DNA of 58,218 bases from Legionellaceae bacterium (GCA_947474165.1 CANJHO010000003.1:1-58218), one strand, 5' to 3'; counted from the first letter of the stretch, positions 37,401 to 46,328 are shown. Numbers and translations: made by a program. The notes: generated by a model not told the origin, from the letters alone.

Positions 37401-40400
37401 TCTTCTAATTCATGTGCAACCATGGCAGAATCAATGAGCTCACCGAGTAAATCATCAGCCAAATTAGTCACAAAGCCCGTCAGATTGTTGTTGCTACACT
37501 TCAATAAAAAATAATTTCTAAAGTTAGCAATATCGTCTTTTTTAGCACAGTTATTTTTTAAAAACAGATCTTCTTCTTTGACAAAATCCAATAAAATAGT
37601 ATACACAAGCGACCAGGCAGCCGTATTACGAAACACCGGATTCAACGACATCGCTATTCGATATTGAACCGTCGTCGTTAATGCGGCATCAATTTCATCC
37701 CCTACCAATGATATATTTTGAGGCAAACATCTTTTCTCCAAGGACATTCGCATCCGAAATAAGGCCAGGTTAGATACGGTCGAATGATTAATACCATTGG
37801 CCACATAAGCTTCATAAGGACTATTTGCCTCAATCATCTGATCCCCGAAAGGAACACCGACATATTCATAAAAACTTCTAAATGCATTCAATCCATCCTT
37901 TGCCAGCTGATCATTTTCAGTGGCCACATCAACTGTTCGCCCGCTTGCGCATAATAAAACACCCATCAAGGCATCAACAATACTTTTACCCTGGCCCGTT
38001 TTCATCTCACCAATTAAGTGCCCACCTTGTAAGCTATTTAGCACGATAATAAGTTGCGTATTTCTTGGAAATTTTTTAGTGGTGCGATAAAGGGCCTCAC
38101 AGCACATCGCCAACAACATTAATTCATGGTCATGGTGGTGATTTTTTGCAATCATCTGATGGCTTAAGCGTTCAAAAAGCGCATGACATTGTTGCTCATT
38201 CAAAGCATTAACGGTATAATTTTTTATCAATCCCGCCTCATCTTCCTCTACCAAGACAGGTGTTGTTGTCATATAAGACATCAGTTGATCATAATCACTC
38301 ACTAATGCCTCTTGGATAGCTTGAGGCAGCACCTCATCCTCACCGATAAACGATTTATGCTTAATCTTAGCTATTTTTTCCTTAACCTCATCACGATCAT
38401 AATCATAGCGTTGCATATCCTGTGCATAAGCCTCCCGCTCAAATTGAGCAATGGCCTCTAAAATTGACCGGCTATCCAAAATAGCGATGATATCGTCGGG
38501 TGATAACGCATGCAGTTTTTTCAACCGAACCAAGGCCTCGAGGGTGCTTAACGAGATATTTTTTAATAGTTGAAATTGCCTCATCAGACCCGCACCATCA
38601 TTCATTTCACAAATGAATGCACAAAGCGTCAAAATGGCCTGAATGTGAGTGGGCTGCATGCCGTGAAGCGCGGCTGAGAGATCAGTAAAGTCTCGCGCTG
38701 GATCGCCTGCCAAGCCTAAATTCATCACGTCCAATGCAATAGACAGATCGCCAGTAGATTCCAAAATCTCATGGATAACAACCAATTGCTTCGCTGTTAG
38801 GCGAGGATGACAATTTAAAAATTGAAGCATTGCCTCTGTTTTTAGATGGGTTAAAAAAACAGTCAAGGTTTGAAGGGCCTGAGATGACTCACCGAAGTCC
38901 ATGAGTGCTTCACAAAGCGTGAGGCATTGCGGTAATTGGGCTTGGCTCTCATTGGTATACCTTAGAACCAATGCGAGGAAGGGCGCTGTTGTGGATAGAT
39001 CATTCAACAAGGCGGGCTTTGAGGCCAATGCCTCTAAAAAATGCCCAAAATAATCAAGGCGATACGCCGTATTTTCAAGTTCTAGGCCATCAAGAAGCAA
39101 CTGCATCAGGTCCAAACCAATATCAATGCGCCTCCATTGCTTAAGAATGGTTTGCAATCCAATATAAACAAGCCCCCTCGCCCCTTGTTGAACCAATCGG
39201 GTATAGCGCTCAATAAAAGCATCTATTTTTACAATATCCCTGATAAAAACATCCATCCCTAATGAAGGATAAAGCGTTCTTAATAAGGGCAAGGACATTT
39301 TTATAAAATGAGCATTATCCCCTGCACCAAACTGCGCCTTAAGTAAGGCATAGACAACCAGAGAATCCTCTTCTAAAAAAGACCTACAGGCCTTAATGGA
39401 TTCACTATTTAATGCAATAAAACGCAATAACTGTTGTTGTTCAAATTTACGTGTAAAAATATCAGGGACAGCATCATCAAATTGTTCCCTAATTGCAGGT
39501 TTTGTTGCCTCCCAAAGACGCCATAAACACGTTGTTCCTTTTTGAACATCCCTTGGCGTTTGTTGGATTGCCTCAATAAAATGATTAAGGCAGGAATGAA
39601 TAACCGTATCAGCTATCTTATCTTTTAATTCTTTTTTCTCCCAAAAAAGAATAAAATCATCACGAAACTTAGCCTTATCAAGATGAGCTGTATAATAAAT
39701 GCCTGTGCTCGTCCCTACAAAATAACCCAAGAGGTGCTCATATACAAAAACCTCATCGTCAGTAATGTGGGCCGTGGCTGTTACTTTATTAAAAAGTTCG
39801 CGATAAAAGCTTAAATCTTCCCGATGTTTTTCAGATCCTAAATAACGAAAAATCGAGCGTTTTAAAGGGGCGGTCCCTACTAATAATTGGTGGTGTAATG
39901 CGCTCCATGAAACTGAATAGCTTGCCGTTTTCTGATCAAATGCATTCGCATGTAATTCCATTTCTGAAGAAACCACATGAAATCCATTGTGTTCAATGGC
40001 ATACGGCACATCCATCCATTTGAACGACAAGCCACTCAACTCATTGAGCTGTTCCTCTAGCATCCCTTTTGACATCGCGTGATCGATGAGTTGCTTTAAC
40101 ACCACCAAAAACGTCTTGATATCCCTGATGGGTGCAATCGATAAACCTTCTGGGGTGATTAACCCATTGACCAAACGTGCCATCAGTGCGTCTGATGCAG
40201 CATGGTTTAATCCGGTGTACATAAGCATTTTTGCATAAAGCCTACGCCACAAATGCTCTAATTCATCCAAAAAATCCATACCCAGGACCATGTGATGTTG
40301 AGCGCTAAAAGCCAAACAACGATAACATAATTTTTCAAACAAAGGCAAAGCATCTGAAGTCTGAACTTCTGGCGTTCGAGCAAGAAGACTCAAAAATGGG

Positions 40401-42736
40401 TCAGACTGAACTATACCGGCACCGACTTTGAGGTGATCTTGCAAAGGATAAGAAGAATAAAAGGAATCAACGCGTTTAAAACCATCATCCATTAGATCAG
40501 ATACGACTGAAATACGATGGGCATATTTAAAATAGATTTTATAAAAATCATCTAATAAACAACGCAATTCAAGATAAATTAATAATTCTAAAAACGCCGC
40601 CATTTTAGTTCGATGACCTGTGATCATCAACTCAAGCATTATTTTCAAATGATCACTATGATGAACCTCAAAGGTTGATACAAATTTCTTTAAAACACGA
40701 AGATAATTTGGATTGTCTTTAAAATAAAGCGCGATTAACTCAAAAAAATACATTTCAAGATGCGTTGCATCCGCATGATACACCTGCGGTTTAAATAAAT
40801 TTAACAAAGACTCAGCCCGCTCAATCAACAAGGCTTGGTCTCCTTCAGATAGCCCGTCGAGCATCTCTTCACGGAGCAACACATAATAATTTAAATGGCT
40901 TTGATAGGCGTTAGTGTCTGTATTGCTATAAAATCCTAACCACGATACATAAGATGGATATTTAAACGGATCACTTCGCTTTTCATAACTAAATTCAATC
41001 AGGCTTTTTCCTTTAAAAATTATGGATTGGATTTTACGCGACGTCGGATCAACACCATCCATCATGGTTTCAATCATCCGAAATTTGAGTAGCCTGTCGC
41101 CAAAATCTGCCTTAATATAACTCACTGAATAATTCGGTAATGTCGTAATAACAACCTTATCTTTATCATTCATACTGACGGCAAGGCCAAAGATCCTTCC
41201 AACAAAGCTCAATCGAAACGCTTTGTCATCAGCTAATCGTTGATAAAACGCGCTATCAGCTTGTTGACCATATTGTGTATTAAATGCAGATCGGGCTTGT
41301 TTTTTTTCTTCAAGTAATTGTTTTCTTACACAACCTTCGAGCGCATCACAAAATTGATGAATATTATACGTAAAAGCCAATCCATAACCCTCTTGGATCG
41401 TTTTAGATTGTGTTTGCTCGGCTACTTCTGTCAGCTGTTGCTGTTGAGCTTGTTGTTGGCTTTGCTGCTGGCTTTGTTCTTGTGTTTCTACAATATCCTG
41501 AAGCTGTGCAACTTGCTGTGTAAGCGACAGGGTAGCTTTCGACTTTAATGCTTGCCGATTAAAGCGCTTGGTTAATCTAAAATCATTTTGTTCTATCTGT
41601 CTATAAATATAAGCACCATGGGTTATGGTGGGCTGAGGTGCTGGTGCATCAGGAAGACTGATTGCCTTATACTTTTTTTCAAACACATCGGATCGATAAT
41701 ATTGGAAATAACGGTATACATCTGCAAATAACTTAGGCGAATGAAGATAATAACCCGCCCCATTGGGAAGCTCAACAAAGGGCTCCTGAGACCTCACCTT
41801 CTTGGGCGCTAACGCTTGCAATGATAACGTTGTATTTTTATCCGTTAGCAACAATACTTGAATGATAATTGTACGGTGAATAACCCATAAAGCATCGAAT
41901 AGAGACTGACGTTCGATAGGACTTTGGTACTGAGGGCCCTGTAAAATAATGGTCAGCTCTTTATTCTCGCTCTCCCTCATAACATATAACTCGTTGACCC
42001 ATTTAATAAAATCAATTAGGTCGTCCACTGAAACAGCGGGACCAAATGCCACAACAATATGATCTCCACCATTAGCTGGATGATGAGGCACAAGATTACG
42101 AAACCTGAAAAAAGCCGACCTGGCCTCTAACACACCACTAAAGAAGTTAAGTGACGCCAAGGGAGCCTTGAGTGAAGGACAAAAGGAACGTGAAAGGCGG
42201 GATCCCACAAAGTTACTCTTAATGTAGTGATAGCGGTCGTTATCATAGAGCTTGGGATTCTTAAATGCCTCATAGGCATAATCGTACAAAATAGATTTGG
42301 CCAATTGATAAGAAAACTTAGAAACTTCTTTCCGATAATCCTCAACTGAATCGACACGTAAATCAATCCCGGGTCGAAAATGAGCAGGGACGGCTTCATC
42401 AACGGCAAGTAAAAATACCTCACGAAAATTGAGTCCGATTGAACATCCTTTATCAATTAATGCCTCAATTGTAACCTTTGCCTCATCCCAAAGACGTGCC
42501 GCTATCGAGAACGACATTTTTTCTCCAGCCTTAACCTCCATATCATGGATAACATGATCAACCTGATCTAATGATATGATTAGGCATTTGGAGGAAGTGC
42601 TCTCCTTTAAAGTAGTTATGCCATGACAGCACAAAAGGCTTCGACCTATTTCAAAGGCGTCATGAATAACTTGACCTTCCACGACCTGCCAGTGGTAGTC
42701 ACCAGAGTGAGATTTAAAAACCAGATAAGGAACCAC
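34478..42736 (-). CDS. Giant protein with SecA-like ATPase core and C-terminal membrane hairpin
   Basis: 2752 residues. Residues about 1560-2060 carry all hallmarks of the SecA motor: Walker A-like GEMKTGQGKSIVDA (about 1575), DEID Walker B (about 1679), a PPXD-like SDGLQQLLHTKL (about 1812), IGLTGTAGS (about 1864), ESLARGTDI (about 1990) and QIQGRPARNGRKGQ (about 2022). SecA itself is about 900 residues, so this is not the housekeeping translocase. The first 1500 residues are mostly helical, with a Gln-rich coiled-coil stretch near 412-446. No SecA zinc tail is seen; instead residues about 2629-2671 form two membrane helices. The start is GTG at 42736 without a clear ribosome binding site, so the true start may be further in. 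It is flanked by a small hydrophobic gene and a clan CE protease on the same strand. An ATP-driven protein-handling role is plausible; substrate and location are unknown. Confidence 0.85.
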   Translation of the reverse strand: MVPYLVFKSHSGDYHWQVVEGQVIHDAFEIGRSLLCCHGITTLKESTSSKCLIISLDQVDHVIHDMEVKAGEKMSFSIAARLWDEAKVTIEALIDKGCSIGLNFREVFLLAVDEAVPAHFRPGIDLRVDSVEDYRKEVSKFSYQLAKSILYDYAYEAFKNPKLYDNDRYHYIKSNFVGSRLSRSFCPSLKAPLASLNFFSGVLEARSAFFRFRNLVPHHPANGGDHIVVAFGPAVSVDDLIDFIKWVNELYVMRESENKELTIILQGPQYQSPIERQSLFDALWVIHRTIIIQVLLLTDKNTTLSLQALAPKKVRSQEPFVELPNGAGYYLHSPKLFADVYRYFQYYRSDVFEKKYKAISLPDAPAPQPTITHGAYIYRQIEQNDFRLTKRFNRQALKSKATLSLTQQVAQLQDIVETQEQSQQQSQQQAQQQQLTEVAEQTQSKTIQEGYGLAFTYNIHQFCDALEGCVRKQLLEEKKQARSAFNTQYGQQADSAFYQRLADDKAFRLSFVGRIFGLAVSMNDKDKVVITTLPNYSVSYIKADFGDRLLKFRMIETMMDGVDPTSRKIQSIIFKGKSLIEFSYEKRSDPFKYPSYVSWLGFYSNTDTNAYQSHLNYYVLLREEMLDGLSEGDQALLIERAESLLNLFKPQVYHADATHLEMYFFELIALYFKDNPNYLRVLKKFVSTFEVHHSDHLKIMLELMITGHRTKMAAFLELLIYLELRCLLDDFYKIYFKYAHRISVVSDLMDDGFKRVDSFYSSYPLQDHLKVGAGIVQSDPFLSLLARTPEVQTSDALPLFEKLCYRCLAFSAQHHMVLGMDFLDELEHLWRRLYAKMLMYTGLNHAASDALMARLVNGLITPEGLSIAPIRDIKTFLVVLKQLIDHAMSKGMLEEQLNELSGLSFKWMDVPYAIEHNGFHVVSSEMELHANAFDQKTASYSVSWSALHHQLLVGTAPLKRSIFRYLGSEKHREDLSFYRELFNKVTATAHITDDEVFVYEHLLGYFVGTSTGIYYTAHLDKAKFRDDFILFWEKKELKDKIADTVIHSCLNHFIEAIQQTPRDVQKGTTCLWRLWEATKPAIREQFDDAVPDIFTRKFEQQQLLRFIALNSESIKACRSFLEEDSLVVYALLKAQFGAGDNAHFIKMSLPLLRTLYPSLGMDVFIRDIVKIDAFIERYTRLVQQGARGLVYIGLQTILKQWRRIDIGLDLMQLLLDGLELENTAYRLDYFGHFLEALASKPALLNDLSTTAPFLALVLRYTNESQAQLPQCLTLCEALMDFGESSQALQTLTVFLTHLKTEAMLQFLNCHPRLTAKQLVVIHEILESTGDLSIALDVMNLGLAGDPARDFTDLSAALHGMQPTHIQAILTLCAFICEMNDGAGLMRQFQLLKNISLSTLEALVRLKKLHALSPDDIIAILDSRSILEAIAQFEREAYAQDMQRYDYDRDEVKEKIAKIKHKSFIGEDEVLPQAIQEALVSDYDQLMSYMTTTPVLVEEDEAGLIKNYTVNALNEQQCHALFERLSHQMIAKNHHHDHELMLLAMCCEALYRTTKKFPRNTQLIIVLNSLQGGHLIGEMKTGQGKSIVDALMGVLLCASGRTVDVATENDQLAKDGLNAFRSFYEYVGVPFGDQMIEANSPYEAYVANGINHSTVSNLALFRMRMSLEKRCLPQNISLVGDEIDAALTTTVQYRIAMSLNPVFRNTAAWSLVYTILLDFVKEEDLFLKNNCAKKDDIANFRNYFLLKCSNNNLTGFVTNLADDLLGELIDSAMVAHELEENIDYMVVALVKDKTVYYAAPILDSTKRPDPKVSFSDGLQQLLHTKLNRTDPKRKCCFEVEARAETLVVISAKNFFDEYRLKGGRIIGLTGTAGSRLELKEFYQCNGLTAFSYPTYKADLSVDLGLFWAFGPEAHHLEILERLCEFKRKNPTQPSLIITPSAKATEALKAYLIRHSDDWMIQSYNGYASTGVSEEGLIVKAGYDAVNTIANESLARGTDIDPIHSEGLLVVNTCRDITDSDLFQIQGRPARNGRKGQYCSIIDATGLGTTSSTLQEITENFKTHRARIAVGKQETRLKTRLLEDVRYHMVSQYFLSLRSYADTLLSPQFGLDQSLISTQDFLHDLRDFNDRAERHYTDIVNRQPLIDDALKDEFLAAMIADYQVVLNRWIPKDHFDTLSIVAPLIPLENVTPLRALSAVSVDQLCIMSANLSTAWRYAGHQPMQVVFSTADSWLKDFAPYFNHESSFRATLVAVLQQYDLIDIRAWALTLDEFEKEWSAGLKELNEIPLLGRFIPIVELHTFVSDYIHVLQQQIKNKKWDELALPKLNFVAISGYVNKIMMAKRLLIPLIKSFMESKCTSGEMSSLDILTWTEDIMTDIHHALKTLAALQATDPQNMNELNLRKVSFDFIKKIFTNNTFLKMVSKKVSQRKLDRFNQYLEKIPVLLACLDPYQERNVNDLLTFETMIALFLQVSSLDGVKQKVDETAFKAILPRMLELSTKTIAALNSLSLKDCLGFMKLMAHPNFFDFIKQLPRETTFAELVAWLNAAIEEVPDLVKAPLVELRHYQSNRERIEVDTKNKLLMLKQDFDLNLDKLKAGLERLCPPPAVSLPILSLIEETPVVQLPVRKTPWLTHAAMLAIVLLFVAFNVLCFSIPGCLTSLVLGAGGCVYLLMPQRAPSKPLPTFVLELPMIAIEPPAQPIHVKLMRPGIQLDAPKPAAIIRTNYLHHGLLGQQRKDTSTAANGNDFESRLLH

Positions 42737-42800
42737 GTTTAGAATATACCAATTAACAAGCTTAGTGCATAATATACGAACTTAGCGTTTTATTCAAGAG

Positions 42801-42834
42801 CAATGTGGCATGGGGCTTTTGTCATGCCACATTG
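42801..42834 (-). terminator. 12-bp stem-loop between the small membrane gene and the giant gene
   Basis: CAATGTGGCATG (42801-42812) pairs perfectly with CATGCCACATTG (42823-42834) around a 10-nt loop. It begins 13 bp beyond the end of the 42847 gene. No T-run follows on the minus strand, so it may attenuate, protect or partly terminate transcripts before the giant gene. Confidence 0.5.
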
Positions 42835-42846
42835 TTCCATGCCTAA

Positions 42847-43290
42847 TTAAAAAGGTGCTAAGGTATATTCATTCAGTTTAGTATCATCGAAGCGATTCAA
42901 TGCGTTAAATCCTAAGTAACCTAAGGTGGAAAGCGTTTTTGTAATTAATAATACCGTGGATGTAGCCAAATTTAGGATATCCAAGAGCATCGCAAGCAAA
43001 TGATTCCATATTCCCGATAAAATTTGTGGTCCCGTTGTTAGCGGTTGATTGAAGATAGCCCCAACCAATAAAGCCCCCCCATTGAGAATACTCCCTAAAT
43101 TAAATAGGCAATTTTTTGCATGATAAAAAGGATAGGTAAATGCTGATAAAGCCATTTCAAATGTTCCATACGCGCTAAAGGACATATCAAATTGTCGGCC
43201 AAATGTCGTGAGTGACTCATTGGGCTTCACGCCAGCATGTGTCTTAAAAAATGTTGCGCGCTCTTTAAAATTACTGTGAATTTTTGTCAT
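42847..43290 (-). CDS. Small hydrophobic protein of unknown function
   Basis: About 147 residues; no family recognised. The N-terminal ~40 residues are polar and basic (HSNFKERATFF, GVKPNESLTTFGRQ). Three to four hydrophobic stretches follow: around 43-58, 62-85 (FNLGSILNGGALLVGAIF) and 95-130 (LLAMLLDILNLATSTVLLI, LSTLGYLGF). A short polar tail ends it. ATG at 43290 (second Met) has GGGGGT 6 nt upstream. It lies 110 bp before the giant SecA-like gene on the same strand, so a membrane partner of that protein is possible. That is inference from position only. Confidence 0.6.
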   Translation of the reverse strand: MTKIHSNFKERATFFKTHAGVKPNESLTTFGRQFDMSFSAYGTFEMALSAFTYPFYHAKNCLFNLGSILNGGALLVGAIFNQPLTTGPQILSGIWNHLLAMLLDILNLATSTVLLITKTLSTLGYLGFNALNRFDDTKLNEYTLAPF

Positions 43291-43336
43291 CATTAACCCC
43301 CAAATTTAAGCCGAAGAAAGTATGGGCAATGATAAC

Positions 43337-43378
43337 AAAAAAAAAACGGACATAACAATAAAATTACTTCATGTCCGT
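43337..43378 (-). terminator. Intrinsic terminator of the phaB-phaR-phaP set
   Basis: ATGTCCGT/ACGGACAT stem (43346-43353 with 43371-43378) followed on the minus strand by a run of about ten T residues. The distal arm overlaps the last codons of phaP. A clear rho-independent structure. Confidence 0.8.
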
Positions 43379-43663
43379 CTGATCACTATTGGTTTTTTTT
43401 CCTTCTTTCACACAGGAAAGTATGGCTTTCTCTATAATCTGAAATGATTTTTGCAGGTAATCCAAACCCTTATGTCCATTTTCTATTGCCAGTTGAAGTT
43501 GTTTCTCAATCAAATCATCTGGTTTTTTAATGGCTGTCAGCTCATCTGGTTTAATGTACGATATATTTTGTAATGTTTTTACATTCAATTCAATGATAGC
43601 CTGTAAAGGTTCTTGGGCTCTTTTCGCCATCTCAGAAAATTTTGTAAAATATTCTTGGTCCAT
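43364..43663 (-). CDS. phaP: Phasin family granule protein
   Basis: Amphipathic helical protein that coats polyhydroxyalkanoate granules and controls their size. 99 residues from ATG at 43663 (MDQEYFTKFSEMAKRAQEP), chosen for the GGAG box 6 nt upstream over in-frame codons further out. The phasin pattern is seen as FTKFSEMAKRAQEPLQAIIELN followed by helical segments and a lysine-rich end. It is shorter than most phasins (110-190). Downstream of phaR, as expected for a PhaR-controlled gene. Confidence 0.8.
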   Translation of the reverse strand: MDQEYFTKFSEMAKRAQEPLQAIIELNVKTLQNISYIKPDELTAIKKPDDLIEKQLQLAIENGHKGLDYLQKSFQIIEKAILSCVKEGKKTNSDQTDMK

Positions 43664-43740
43664 GTTCATCTCCAAAATGTTGCACTGCACAATATCAGTG
43701 TAGATTCACTTTTTATTATTGTCAAATCCTCTCAATGAGA

Positions 43741-44139
43741 TTATCGACGAAAAAATGCTTCCCACTGATTTACAACGTCTTTCATTTGTTGATTCCAAGC
43801 CTCACTTGCTTTTTGATAATGTGCCGCATGACTTTGTGTTTCAATTGATGTGACCATTTGATTGAACAGTGCTTTTAATGATTGGTTCATGGGGTGATGC
43901 GCCAAGGCAATTAATTGCCTTAGCACATCAGGCGATAGAAATGTGGTAGGCCCCGCCTCCATTTCCACAAAAATTTGTAACAGTGTGGCGGTGGTGATGT
44001 CTGCTTTGGTTGCTGCATCTTGCACTTCAAACAGCACACCATCTATCACATAGCGCTGCAAATCGTCTACGGTGATGTATTGGCTTAGTTCAGTGTCATA
44101 TAATCTGCGATTTTTATACTTCTTGATCAATCTAATCAT
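43741..44139 (-). CDS. phaR: Polyhydroxyalkanoate synthesis repressor PhaR
   Basis: DNA-binding regulator that represses phasin genes and is titrated away by nascent granules. The N-terminal DNA-binding domain is characteristic: MIRLIKKYKNRRLYDTELSQ, then YITVDDLQRYVIDG. The accumulation domain follows (TTATLLQIFVEMEAG). 132 residues, a short member of the family. It lies 12 bp after phaB and 77 bp before the phasin gene, its expected target. Confidence 0.93.
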   Translation of the reverse strand: MIRLIKKYKNRRLYDTELSQYITVDDLQRYVIDGVLFEVQDAATKADITTATLLQIFVEMEAGPTTFLSPDVLRQLIALAHHPMNQSLKALFNQMVTSIETQSHAAHYQKASEAWNQQMKDVVNQWEAFFRR

Positions 44140-44151
44140 TGTTTTTCACAC

Positions 44152-44892
44152 TCACATGTACTGCCCCCCATTGATATCCAAATTAGCCCCGGTAATAAAC
44201 CCTGAATCTTGGGAGGCTAAAAAAGCAACGGCTTTGGCAATTTCTTCGGGCCGACCTAATCGCCCCACTGGGATTTCTGCAACAATAGCCTGTAACACGC
44301 TTTCTTTTAATGACGATAACATAGGGGTATTGGTATATCCTGGCGAAAGGGTATTCACGGTGATCCCTTTGCTGGCCACTTCCTGAGCCAAGCTTTTAGT
44401 AAAGCCATATAAAGCGGCCTTACTGGCCGCATAATTGCATTGACCCACTTGCCCTTTCCGACCATTAATGGATGAAATACTAATAATACGACCGTAGGCC
44501 TTGTCTAACATGAGTGGTAACACGTTGCGCGTCATGTTAAAAACACTTGTTAAGTTGGCATCAATAACATTTTGCCATTGTGTTGGCGTCATTTTTTTAA
44601 GACTTGTGTCGCGCGTAATCCCAGCATTGTTGACCAAGACATCAATACGCCCATAACGCTCATTCACTAAAGCAACCAGTGTTTCACAATCTGAAAAACT
44701 AACAATATTTGCGTACAAAATATCGATATCATAACCCAAAGCTTTTTGTGTGGTCTGCCATTGCTTTGCTTCATCATGACATCCTTTCTTAAAGTAGCAA
44801 GCGATCACATGGTAATCCTTTGCGAGACATTGGCAAATGGCTGATCCAATGCCACCCGTGCCGCCTGTCACCACTGCCACCCTTTTATCCAT
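44152..44892 (-). CDS. phaB: Acetoacetyl-CoA reductase (SDR family)
   Basis: NADPH-dependent short-chain dehydrogenase giving (R)-3-hydroxybutyryl-CoA for PHB synthesis. Visible: the cofactor glycine motif VTGGTGGIGSAIC, NNAG in VLVNNAGITRDTS, catalytic Ser in IISISSINGRKGQ and the YxxxK pair in CNYAASKAALYG. 246 residues. Distinguishing PhaB from FabG relies on context: it is followed by phaR and a phasin gene. No beta-ketothiolase gene is in the window. Confidence 0.92.
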   Translation of the reverse strand: MDKRVAVVTGGTGGIGSAICQCLAKDYHVIACYFKKGCHDEAKQWQTTQKALGYDIDILYANIVSFSDCETLVALVNERYGRIDVLVNNAGITRDTSLKKMTPTQWQNVIDANLTSVFNMTRNVLPLMLDKAYGRIISISSINGRKGQVGQCNYAASKAALYGFTKSLAQEVASKGITVNTLSPGYTNTPMLSSLKESVLQAIVAEIPVGRLGRPEEIAKAVAFLASQDSGFITGANLDINGGQYM

Positions 44893-44931
44893 GATTAACG
44901 CTCCGTGTTTTAGTAATCCCTTTCGAGCAAT

Positions 44932-46122
44932 CTAACCCACAGCAACGGCCTTAGGAACATAGCCCTTTAACTGCACCGCAAACTGCCGCAATACCTCAAG
45001 CCCTGAATCTTCTGCTTGTTTACACCAAATCTGTAAGGATTCAATCAGCTCTTTTTGTGATGCTGCTGTCTTCAACCAAATATTCTGCAATGATTGTCGA
45101 TAATGATAAACGATACGTAATTGCTCATATCGTTCTAACAAGGCTTGTAATCGGTTATTGGCGCGCGGTGAAAGCAAATCTTCTTGACGCCTCAGCAACG
45201 TACCTGCGCGAACAAATAGTTTTTTATCCCCTTTGCTGCCCGCATCACTTTGTTTAACGTGTCGAAGAATGGGACACACCACCCGTTTATAATAATGGGA
45301 CATCACTTGGAATCGATTACCAATCACCGCTTTTACAGTCTCCAAATCAACTTGCAATTTTCCCTCTTGCAAGGCTAATTTAGGCGGTAATTTCTTAACT
45401 TTTGCCAAACCTAGGAACGATAAACAACGGATATACATCCAACCGATATCAAACTCCCACCATTTGACGGAAAATTTAGCGGATGATGCAAACGTATGAT
45501 GGTTATTATGAAGTTCTTCCCCACCAATCCAAAATCCCCATGGAATAACGTTGGTTGCGGCATCATGGCATTCAAAATTACGATAACCCCAATAATGCCC
45601 TACACCATTTACAACGCCCGCTGCCCAAACGGGGATCCACATCATTTGGATAGCCCAAATAGAAACGCCAGGGACCCCAAATAAAAACAGGTTGGCAAAG
45701 AGCATCAATAAAATGCCCTTGGCCGAATGGCGGGTATAGACATTCCGCTCTATCCAATCTTTGGGTGTACCGTGTCCATATTTTTCAACCATGTCTTTGT
45801 CAAGCGAAGCCTTTCGATATAACTCAGCACCTTGCCAAAATACTTTCTTCAAACCCAATACAACGGGGCTATGCGGATCACCTTCAACATCGGTGGTCGC
45901 ATGATGCTTACGATGAATAGCGACCCACTCAGCCGTCACCATGCCCGTGGTTAACCAAAGCCAAAAACGAAAAAAATGACTAATAATAGGATGCAGCGTC
46001 AACGCACGGTGAGTCTGATGACGATGTAGGTAAATGGTAACCGATGCAATGGTGATTTGTGTTAACACAACCGTCGCAATGACATACCCCCAAAATGACA
46101 AATTTAAAGCACCAAAAAGCAT
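44932..46122 (-). CDS. Fatty acid / acyl-CoA delta-9-type desaturase
   Basis: Integral membrane di-iron desaturase making unsaturated fatty acids. The three histidine boxes are present: HRHQTHR, HRKHH and HNNHH, with paired membrane segments between them. About 110 C-terminal residues beyond the catalytic part are helical and polar. ATG at 46122 (MLFGALNLSFWG) has GGAG 6 nt upstream, giving 396 residues. It lies 39 bp before phaB on the same strand and may be transcribed with the pha genes. Confidence 0.92.
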   Translation of the reverse strand: MLFGALNLSFWGYVIATVVLTQITIASVTIYLHRHQTHRALTLHPIISHFFRFWLWLTTGMVTAEWVAIHRKHHATTDVEGDPHSPVVLGLKKVFWQGAELYRKASLDKDMVEKYGHGTPKDWIERNVYTRHSAKGILLMLFANLFLFGVPGVSIWAIQMMWIPVWAAGVVNGVGHYWGYRNFECHDAATNVIPWGFWIGGEELHNNHHTFASSAKFSVKWWEFDIGWMYIRCLSFLGLAKVKKLPPKLALQEGKLQVDLETVKAVIGNRFQVMSHYYKRVVCPILRHVKQSDAGSKGDKKLFVRAGTLLRRQEDLLSPRANNRLQALLERYEQLRIVYHYRQSLQNIWLKTAASQKELIESLQIWCKQAEDSGLEVLRQFAVQLKGYVPKAVAVG

Positions 46123-46328
46123 AACCCTCTCCATAAATTGGGTGATTCCGTACAAGTCATCTCAACCTAAAATAAATGGCATTAATGTCCTGTGGGACCA
46201 CTCCATTAACCATCAAATACTCATTACTGTTGGCCATTATACCACATTTTGAACAATTTGTGTTGCACTAAAGTGATTTGTGGACGATAATTTTGAGATA
46301 TCCATCAAATTTTTTTAATAGGCACACC

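Noticed and set aside
34478-42736. The giant gene as the housekeeping secA (secA often lies near lpxC)
   Set aside because: Three times too long, not next to lpxC, motor motifs diverged, and no C-terminal zinc motif.
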